DNA of 64,000 bases from Panicum virgatum (Eukaryota; Streptophyta; Magnoliopsida; Poales; Poaceae). This document shows positions 55,869 through 64,000 of this stretch, one piece after another. The stretch covers positions 44,419,607-44,483,606 of the forward strand of contig NC_053150.1 of the NCBI RefSeq assembly GCF_016808335.1, read 5' to 3'. Made by a program: the position numbers and the translations under genes. Each line of letters opens with the position of its first letter. Position 1 is the first letter of the stretch. The notes below the pieces were generated by a model, which had not been told where the DNA came from, made no database searches, and was given only the letters and a program-made list of their open reading frames with translations.

Positions 55869-56312
55869 TAACCTTCGGCAAAACCATCCATTAGGCTAAA
55901 CTAGCTTCAGCCATTAGCTCAAAATAATACTAAATAGGAGTCCCAGTTGGCCACTTGCAGATATCCACTCGGCAAAAGTTGCAAATCGAGTAGTGGAAGG
56001 CTGAAGCTATCATTCAAGAAGGCGCTTTCTAATTTGCTTGGCGGGGTTTCCCTATTCAAAACTTACAGCGTCTCTGCCGGAAATAGCAGAATTTTAAAAA
56101 TAAGGCTGATTACGGACGGTGCGCCGGCCGGGGTGAACGAGAAGGCATGAAGAGAATGGTCGAGCTACTTTCCCTTCGATGTTCACGGGTAGTAATTGCC
56201 AGATCCCCAGCACAGATAATTAATTAAAGCTTGACAACAATACACTCTAATGCAAAATCTGCCAATTAGGAAACTTGATTGAGCTTGAGGTTAGCTTTAG
56301 AAAAGCCGCATA

Positions 56313-56566
56313 CTCCCTCCGTTTGAAATTGTAAGTCATTCTAACTTTCTTTGAGAGTCAAACTGTTTTTATGTTTGACTAAAATTATAAAGCAAATTAT
56401 AAAGATTTATAGCACCTAATAGATATACAATAAAAGTATATTTAATGAAGATTCATCTAATGATATTTATTTGGTATCATAAATATTAGTAATTTATTAC
56501 ATAAATTCAGTCAAACTTGAAATATTTTAACTTCTCAAAAAAGTTGAAATGATTTACAATTGGGAG
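56313..56566. mobile_element. Stowaway MITE
   Basis: CTCCCTCCGTTTGAAATTGT at the left pairs with ACAATTGGGAG and AAATGATTTACAATT at the right; TA at 56311-56312 and 56567-56568. The right end lost part of the CTCCCTCC motif. Confidence 0.8.
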
Positions 56567-57473
56567 TAGCTACCTGGTGACAACATAATGGCTTTAGAAA
56601 ATCTCAACCATTTGAGCGTAAGCTTTTGTCACTCTCACGAGCTAGCATCCAACAAGATCTAGGTTGACTCGTTTCGGCCTCGAGAGCAGCTCAAATTAGC
56701 CTGCAACAAGCCAAGTTCAACTCACTCGCGCGCCACAAGGTTCACATCCCTTTTTTTCAAATAAAAAGGTTCACAGACCACGCACCGCCAATGCATGGGA
56801 ATACGGTGGTGTGGCTCAGCGCGAACGGTGGCGCCAGGCGAGCTGTGGCGGATGTACGTTCTCGATGCTCGCTCGCCATAGGTCTAGGGTAATCGTGGTA
56901 CTCCGTCACGGACGTGCCCAAACGCATCCGCCAATGCAAGAATGAGATTTCCTGCTCTGAATCACCATGTTTAGAAGGGAAGAAAACTAAGCAATGATCC
57001 ATCTCTTAACCTCATGCTTACGTTTTTACTCAAGGAGAGGGCACGCCCGCGCCAAGGATTCCATTTTCACGGCGACGACCATCATGCGCTAACCTAGGTT
57101 TTGAGCGTGCTTTGGAGTTAGAGCTGGAAGCACTACAGTCAGTGCAATTATGGGTCACACAAGGAACAAAACACCGTACTTACTGCGCCCGCGCACACGG
57201 CAGGGCCCGTCACTTCGCCTGTTTTTACCTGGTTGGAGCGGCATTCTCTCTTCTGGCTCGAGAGCCGCGCCAGATCTAGACCTAATGCTTGTCTAGAACA
57301 TCTTTTTGAACATCGATGCAGGGAACGCTCAGTTGGATTAGACTATGATCTGTGTCAGACGTAGAGTTATCCCATGTCAAAACACGACGCGCGGCCAATT
57401 TGGTTCTCAGCTGCGCGCCAGGTTCTTCCCTACCCTGAATGATTCTATTATAGTATTCTAGTAGCAATAGCAA
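56567..57473. other. spacer, no supported gene
   Basis: Mixed sequence with short unrecognised frames on the minus strand. No element boundary seen. Confidence 0.35.
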
Positions 57474-57819
57474 GGACTTGTTTAGTTGCGTCCGTAATTT
57501 TTTTGAAATAGAATCTTTGCACATTTAAAATATTAAATATAGACTAATTATAAAACTAATTACAGAACTTGTCTGTAAACTACGAGACGAATCTAATGAG
57601 TCTAATTAACCTATCATTAGAGCATATGCACTGCAGCAATTATTGTAGCAATTTAGTGTCTAATCATAGTCTAATTAGACTCATTAGATCCGTCTCGCAA
57701 TTTACAAGCGAATTATGTAATTCGTTTATTATTTTATCAAAGTTTAATACTTCATGCATATAAGATTCTTTTTCGATGTGATAGATTTGGAATTTTGAAT
57801 TTTGCAACTAAACAAGGGC
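57474..57819. mobile_element. MITE, TTTAGTT family
   Basis: Ends GGACTTGTTTAGTTGCG and TTGCAACTAAACAAGGGCC. The interior is an inverted repeat around CTAATGAGTCTAATTAACC and TCTAATTAGACTCATTAG. Similar in length to the copies at 38312 and 55522. Confidence 0.82.
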
Positions 57820-58991
57820 CAAGTAGTAAATGTTCTCTAGCAAATCAAAGAGGTACAGCGGGACAAGAACCTTAATAATAGTCAGATCGCAATCCAATTG
57901 CAAGAGCAAATATTAAGCTACTTTAGTAGTATGTACTATCCTCTTAAATAGTTGTCGTTATTACCCGTTCCCTTTTTATTACATGGCGGTCATGTAGGAG
58001 TACAGGATTCAAAATGTATTGTAACGAAGTGTAAGCTAACCAGCCAGAGAGAACAACAGCAGGCAGGCACACGTGACAGACCCAGCCAGAGCCCAGAGGT
58101 ACGTTGACTACGTACCCGACTCGATCGATCGAGCACTACCACGACCCATCGGTCACGGCCAGTAAGCCGCCGAAACAAACGGCCGTGTCGTCCGTGCCCG
58201 GACGACCGTCCGAGATCCGAGACTGCTCACACCATGCAAGCTCCGATCCGTCACTGCGTACGTGCGTGTGCGTGCATACCTACTAACCTACGTCACCGGC
58301 CGGCTGGTTCGTCGTCGTTCTTACGCGACACGTACCGGACGGGAGAGCACATGACACATACGTACGTACGCTGCCCCAGGCAGGCCCTCGCGGGAATAGG
58401 CCGTTTGCATGCGCCCACACGTGACACTCTATAGCTCACCGAGACAGGCATGTACGTACGCCGCCGTACGCGTATCGGCGTACAGGTGGGTGAGAACACA
58501 TGAAGCCCGGCCGGACGGCGTGGACCGCGCGGTCCAGCAGGTACATACGTAGTACGTGAACAGCCCACGTACGTCAAGTACTACGCCGCCTGGGAAGCGA
58601 CGGATGCATGCCGTACACGTAGCTACGTACGCGAGCTCGGCCGGCCCGGCTGGTGATGAGAAGGTACGTAGCGGCCGCTCGGCCGGGCCGGGGTAAAAGA
58701 CACGGCGCGGACACGGTCCGTCGAGCGAGGAGACTGGACGTACGGCGCGGTGGAGCAGGCCAGGGCGCGGGCGCGGACGTACGTGTGATCGATGCGGGCG
58801 CGGGCGCATCCAGTCGCGCGCGCGTGCGGTAGCGAAAGCCGTATCGTTCCGTGTGGTCGGCACTACAGTTGGTGGCATGCCGTTGCCGGGGTAAGATTAG
58901 CACGGCAGAGGGGGGCTTGTTGTTGGAGCCATGGACGCACCCTGGCTCGAAGCAGCATTTAGCACGTGATACGCACTACTCCAGCCGGATC
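57820..58991. other. spacer with a GTAC-crowded block
   Basis: 57820-58080 is ordinary spacer. From about 58100 to 58800 the words CGTACG, TACGTA and GTACGT recur more than a dozen times in GC-rich DNA (for example near 58360, 58452, 58466, 58570, 58623 and 58778). Open frames here are byproducts of GC content. Confidence 0.5.
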
Positions 58992-59156
58992 TAGGGGTGG
59001 TAATGGATCATTGCCCTATTAATTTCTTCACAATCCAATTTAGCATTTATACATTTTTTTAGCTTAAAACTATATATATAAAATTAGAACTCTGCTCTTT
59101 TAGAACCCGGCTCTTAAGTTATGTGAGTTGAGTTTCAAGACAATTTGCCACCCCTA
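58992..59156. mobile_element. hAT MITE with TAGGGGTGG ends
   Basis: Ends TAGGGGTGGTAATGGATC and TTTGCCACCCCTA; flanks GCCGGATC (58984-58991) and GCCAGATC (59157-59164) agree at 7 of 8 bases. Same family as 42037-42195. Confidence 0.85.
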
Positions 59157-61834
59157 GCCAGATCCCGTTTTAACGCTGCGTCGTTACTGCTCGCTTCGTG
59201 AGATGATGGCTAGGCGAATTTAATTTGCAGAGGGGTTAACCGTCGGTTCACCGGGCCACAACCACACAGGCTGCCAGGACACGCACCAACTGCCACGACG
59301 CCAACAGCTTGATGACATGATGCCGCGCGCTGGGGCTTGCGAAGCCAAGGTAGCGCCCCCACGCGGGGCCGCTAGCCAGCGCGTGAGCGCCGCTACGGGT
59401 AGCGACGACTGAAGACACCTCTTTACTGTTTATCTTCTTCCTTTAGCTTCTCATCCTTTTCTCTTTCTTCTTTCTTCTCCACACAACAGGCACCCCACCG
59501 CCACCCGCAACCAGCGGTGACTCGCCACCGCGCCGCTCCGCCCCCGTCGGCCTCCCCACCGCCAAACCTCCACTCGTCGCCGGAGCTCGCCCCCGCCCCG
59601 ACCCTGCCCAACCGCCGTCCCCCACCGCCCGGCCGGCGATGCCCCCGCCGCCCTGCGCCCACCACCTCCGCCGGGCCGGCCGCCCGCCCCCCGGCCTCCC
59701 TCTATAGCCGGGGAACTCCGGCGAACCCAGCAACCCCAAAACAAGAAGGCCACCGCCTCCCACCGCCGACCGCCCCGCCCACCTCCTGCCCAGGCCGTTT
59801 CACCCGCCCTCCACTTCGCCGGTGGCTGGAGGTTGAAGACGATGCCCTCCACTGCAAGTATTAAGACCGTTCGTTGCTATGTCTAGCAGCGCTCGCGCCA
59901 CAACTAAGAAAACTCCCCCCACGCGCGATCGAGCGAGCGTTAACTCCGGCGACAGAGAGCATAACGTGTGATCGGGCCGGCCGTCCTGGCGCGCGGGATC
60001 TGTGTGCTCGCTCGGTACGGGTGTACTGCATGCAGTGCACTGCTTTCTCGTACCGCTGGTGACGCTAATTGCCCGCGCGTTCTGTACGGGGGCTTCGGTA
60101 CGTAGCCTTATCTACCTCCTCCAGCGAGCTATTAGTAACTCCGCCGTACAGGAGACGTACGTACGTGCATCGGCCTTAATGGAGAAACAAAATCATGGGT
60201 TATAAAGGATGTCTCGTCCGTGCATCAAGCGAGGTGCGTGCGTGGTGTGGGATCGCACGCAGCGGGGGGCCATGCATTATTGTCGACGCTCCACCGGTTG
60301 TTTTTTGCTCGCTCCTCTGGGTAGTTTCCCTTAATTTTGCGCTTAACTCTTGGTACTTTTTTACTAAGTGAGATGAGATGCTTGCCCGAACGAATTCTTG
60401 AGAAAACGGAATTCTTACCGTGCCCTGGCCGCCGCATATAGTTTATCCATATTCCATCATGTATTCCAGCATTAGCTGTGGTTGATGCACAGCACCCCTT
60501 TCTTCATTGATACCACAACGAACGTGTGGTCGCAATTGCGTCGATGAGGTTACTCGCAATGATAGTTTCATTTTCAATTAATAAGCTGTCTCTCATATAA
60601 GAGCAAGTGCAATGTAGGGTACATATGAGTAAGAGAGTTAATCTAGAGGAAAGAGCAAGAGAGAAGGTGGCTAGCCTAATACCCAATCTATTATATGAGC
60701 GCCTCCTAGCGATGGCTCACAATAACATGGTAATAGTCAAGGTTTTCAATCGCCGCGTTTAGCGGTAGCTCCACGCTCTAAACAAAAAGTGATGACATAC
60801 AATGATTTAATGAAGAAAGAGAGTAAACTATGAAACCACGTGAGTACTCCTTTTTAATTTTTTGAAAATCCATTTGTTCTCCATTGTAGCTATTGAGTTT
60901 CATTTGTGTGATCGAATGAAAATTAAATATTATGCGGGAATTATAAAAGATAATAAGATATCATTGTACTTTTGGAGACACTGAGAGTTTGGTCCAGCCA
61001 TTTAACTGGCTTATAAGTGAAGACTGTCCGCTTTATCACCATCATGTTTTTGATGTGATGCTAACCTTATAAGAATTTTTTTATGCAAGACTAACCCAGC
61101 AAAAACTGTTGAAAATTTAGTTGATTTTGATCATATCGTGTCTAGGCTGTGTCTAGGCCACATTAGGATGAGATATAGATCTTCTAGATCACACAAGTCT
61201 GTCTAAATAGTGATCACGAGTGACAAATGGATCTATAAGAATGTATGCTTTCGAAGAATAATTAAGGAGAGGAATACTTCATTTTTTACTGCCGAATATG
61301 TTTTCAAGCCTGTTCATAAGGTGCAGTTGACCGTTTGAAATCTACTTCCACTCAAAATCAATTCAAAGTCGCAGTTCACACTCTGATTCAATTTAGGTAA
61401 ACCCTTGCGAAGGGGTCCCCGAGGGCTGTCGCTCCTCTGGCCGCGTCCAATCGCACCCGCCGATCCCCAGATCGGACGGTCCGGGGTCTCCCGCCGCGCT
61501 CCCGGGCTCACGGCAAACGCTCGCCTTTCACTGCCGTCCGCTGCTGGCTCCTCCATTCCCGCTCCGGCTGTCCCAATTTCGGCGTACAAAGCGCGAGGGG
61601 GGCGGGCGCAGCCAGGCAGCCGCACGGCACTGCCTCCTCCTCCTCCTCCGGTCTTCGTCTTGCCCCTCCCTTGGCCTTGTCCTTGACCGCTCGGCACTAG
61701 CGCACTCTGCTCCTCGCTCGCTACCCACACACGCGGACCAGCCACCGCCGCCCAGCGGGAGCAGAGATTACGGCGGTGAGGGAGGGGGAAAGGCGCAGTC
61801 TTTGGCTTGCCGGTGGCCGGTGACAGAAGAAGCC
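59157..61834. other. region upstream of the cyclin gene
   Basis: 59405-59870 is C-rich with open frames on both strands and no known domain; it begins with a TTCTTCTTTC pyrimidine tract. 60240-61300 is AT-moderate spacer with no element boundary I can fix. 61390-61834 is GC-rich with CTCCTCCTCC stretches typical of a grass 5' UTR and probably holds the TATA-less promoter and leader of the cyclin gene. Confidence 0.4.
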
Positions 61835-64000
61835 ATGGCTCCGAGCTGCTACGACGCGGTCGCGTCCATGCTCCTGTGCGCCGAGGAGCACAGCAGCATC
61901 CTGTGCCTGGACGAGGAGGACGACGTGGCGTCGGAGGAGGTGGCGGCGGGGAGGAAGAGGGGCCGGTCGCCGGGCTGCGCGGACGGTTTCGGCGCGGATT
62001 TGTTCCCGCCGCAGTCGGAGGAGTGCGTCGCCGGGCTGGTGGAGCGGGAGCCGGAGCACATGCCGAGGTCGGACTACGGCGAGCGGCTGCGCGGCGGCGA
62101 CGGCGTCGATCTCTGCGTCCGCCGCGAGGGCGTCGATTGGATTTGGAAGGTGGGTTCTTGATTGATCTCAGTGTCTGTGGCGTGGTTGGATAGGGGTGGG
62201 GGAGAAAAAAGGAAACATTTTTGCCCATTGCTTTGGAGGTTGTAGAACGCATTCCCTTTCCATGATTGATTGATTACTAATACTTTGTGTTCTTTAGAAT
62301 AGAAAAGATGCATCTGTTTCTAGTTTCTGTACTCAATCACTTCCACGATACTTGTTCTGCCTAGATTGTTTCTTCTTCAATCCTTTGCAATGCTGACTTG
62401 CTGAGTGCTTTAATCGTTCGCGTCCACCTTTCATGGTCGTATAGTGTTGGCGTTTAGCATGTATCCAAGTAACTTATGCCAATGATTTCACTACTGTGCG
62501 TGATTACAGCGAAGCACTCTGTTGTAACGTGCCTTGTAGATATGCCGTGACCATTTTTCCCGGGTGAAACTTGGGACCATCTCGGCCAAAGTTGGCCTTT
62601 CGTCCGCTTCCTGAATCACGAGATACTGAGATGCAGTGTCTGATTCAACATTGTACTTTTTCTATTTTCGAGAAAAAAATGTACTATTTCTAGAACCACG
62701 AAAAATCCTTTATCGGCAGAAGTTCTGAATACAGTTCACGTGAAGTTTCTACAGCTATGCTGATTTTCCATGTGGTTACTAACTTGCTGTTACATGGGAT
62801 CTCTCTGCAGGTCTACACATACTACAACTTTGGTCCTGTTACTGCCTACCTGGCTGTGAACTACCTTGATCGTTTCCTCTCACGGTACGAGCTGCCGGTA
62901 AGAACCACAACAGCATTCTTTTAGTTTCCTCACGAAGTTGGTAATGCTATCAATATCAGCGAGTGTTTGATTTGCTAACCTTTTGTTACCGACGTCATTT
63001 TCAGGATGGCAAGGACTGGATGACGCAGCTGCTCTCCGTTGCGTGCCTCTCTCTGGCCGCCAAGATGGAGGAAACCTTTGTCCCACAATCCTTGGACCTT
63101 CAGGTGGGCAAACTGCCTGTAGGCATTGCATTGCCGATGCACATTGTTCTTGTTCTAAAGGTGATTGAATTGTGCAAATCAGGTTGGAGATGCCCTGTAT
63201 GTGTTTGAGGCGAAGACGATCCAGAGAATGGAGCTGCTTGTTCTAAGCACCCTCAATTGGAGGATGCAGGCCGTAACCCCCTTCTCCTACCTGGACTACT
63301 TCCTAGACAAGCTCAACGGCGGCACTCGGGCTCCAAGAAGCTGGCTCTTTCAGTCGGCAGAGCTTATCTTGTGTGCAGCTAGAGGTATGCAAAGCATGTC
63401 ATTGCCCGCGAACTCAGTGTGGATCACACACCATTTCGTCGTACTAATCTGATCGATACTTGTTGCTGCACACTTCCGCAGCAGGCACCGGTTGCATAGG
63501 CTTCAGGCCTTCAGAGATCGCCGCCGCCGTGGCAGCCGCCGTGGTCGGAGAAGCGGGCGTCGTCGCAGGCATTGAAACCGCCTGCGCCCATGTCGACAAG
63601 GTACACTGAAATTTGAAGCACGCCCTCATGCACGCGAACTCATTTCATTCCCTACTATAGTTCGAGATCCCACACATTCATAGCTCAAATCTCGCAGCCG
63701 TACTTGCGTAAACGCTGGCTCCGGGTACAGATGCGTGAAACGCATTCACTCCCCGTGTGTCTGCCTGTGTGTGAAAAAGCTCGCCCGGCGAGCTATTTAA
63801 TGAGCTGTTGCCTCCGGCTGCTGTGTCTGCAGGAGCGGGTGTTGCGGTGCCAGGGCGCGATCCAGTCCATGGCGACCCCGGCCATGAACACTGTGCCACC
63901 GAAACCTGCAAGCGGCAGGGCCTCCCCGGCGCCGCAGAGCCCTGTAGGGGTGCTGGACGCTGGCTGCCTGAGCTACAAGAGCGACGACGATGGCGCGGCA
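61835..64000 (+). CDS. CYCD2: D-type cyclin, CYCD2-like, 3' end beyond the window
   Basis: Regulatory partner of CDKA in the nucleus; phosphorylates retinoblastoma-related protein to drive G1/S entry. Start ATG 61835 ([20 protein letters not shown]), with the RB-binding LxCxE motif as LLCAE at residues 13-17. Exons: 61835-62149, 62811-62897, 63005-63103, 63183-63384, 63485-63600 and 63833-64000 (open at the edge). Each join has GT/AG borders and keeps phase: 0, 0, 0, 1, 0. The cyclin N box runs from about EREPEHMP through [43 protein letters not shown] and [20 protein letters not shown]. The C box begins in exons 4-5 ([20 protein letters not shown]). About 329 residues are present; CYCD2 proteins are usually a little longer, so only a short tail with any PEST region is missing. 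The CYCD2 subgroup is likely but not proven; the family is certain. Confidence 0.93.

Noticed and set aside
1..64000. tRNA, rRNA or microRNA genes
   Set aside because: I found no cloverleaf with the usual A and B box words, no rRNA segments, and hairpins present are explained by MITE or foldback arms.

Overview
The window is nuclear DNA from a grass (Poaceae), most likely a panicoid. The evidence is GC-rich spliced or intronless host genes, dense grass MITEs (CTCCCTCC Stowaway ends, TTTAGTT-ended elements, hAT types with 8-bp duplications), LINEs, Copia and gypsy LTR elements and MuDR-type elements. Nothing bacterial is present (no operons, no ribosome binding sites).

Only two host protein genes are well supported. 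One is an intronless mitochondrial dicarboxylate carrier (DIC/UCP5 type) on the minus strand, 39024-39995, with a TATA box near 40326. The other is a D-type cyclin (CYCD2-like) on the plus strand from 61835, six exons visible, running off the window end. Most of the rest is transposable elements and GC-rich spacer.

Layout: 1-664 GC-rich spacer; 665-3527 a decayed MuDR-like element with two convergent pseudogenes, a PB1/MuDR transposase start and a GRF zinc-finger gene; 3578-7600 MITEs and a 1.15-kb PIF-like element with a GC-rich core; 7917-9962 an RT-less retroposon with a target duplication; 9976-34760 an old tandem duplication (unit about 1.2 kb) opened by two LINEs whose 5' ends face each other across about 225 bp. 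The minus-strand LINE (11195-19026) carries a hAT MITE in its endonuclease region and a plastid ndhB fragment in ORF1. The plus-strand LINE (19265-33738) is split by a young, apparently intact Copia element (24819-32088; 498-bp LTRs with 4 differences). The long Copia leader contains a plus-strand promoter-like segment and a TTAGGG array.

From 34760 to 38890 lies spacer with MITEs and a 95-bp LINE tail; then the carrier gene; 40822-47514 several hAT-type elements, a LINE fragment and a 147-bp triplication; 48528-51195 a probable gypsy solo LTR; 52789-53792 a long-inverted-repeat MULE-like element; 54035-54687 nested Stowaways; 55522-59156 further MITEs and a segment crowded with CGTACG; then the cyclin gene. 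Order of events inferred from nesting: tandem duplication, LINE insertions, then the plastid fragment, MITE and Copia insertions.

All boundaries were read by eye. Family calls rest on motifs visible in the translations and on terminal repeats and target duplications; no database search was possible.
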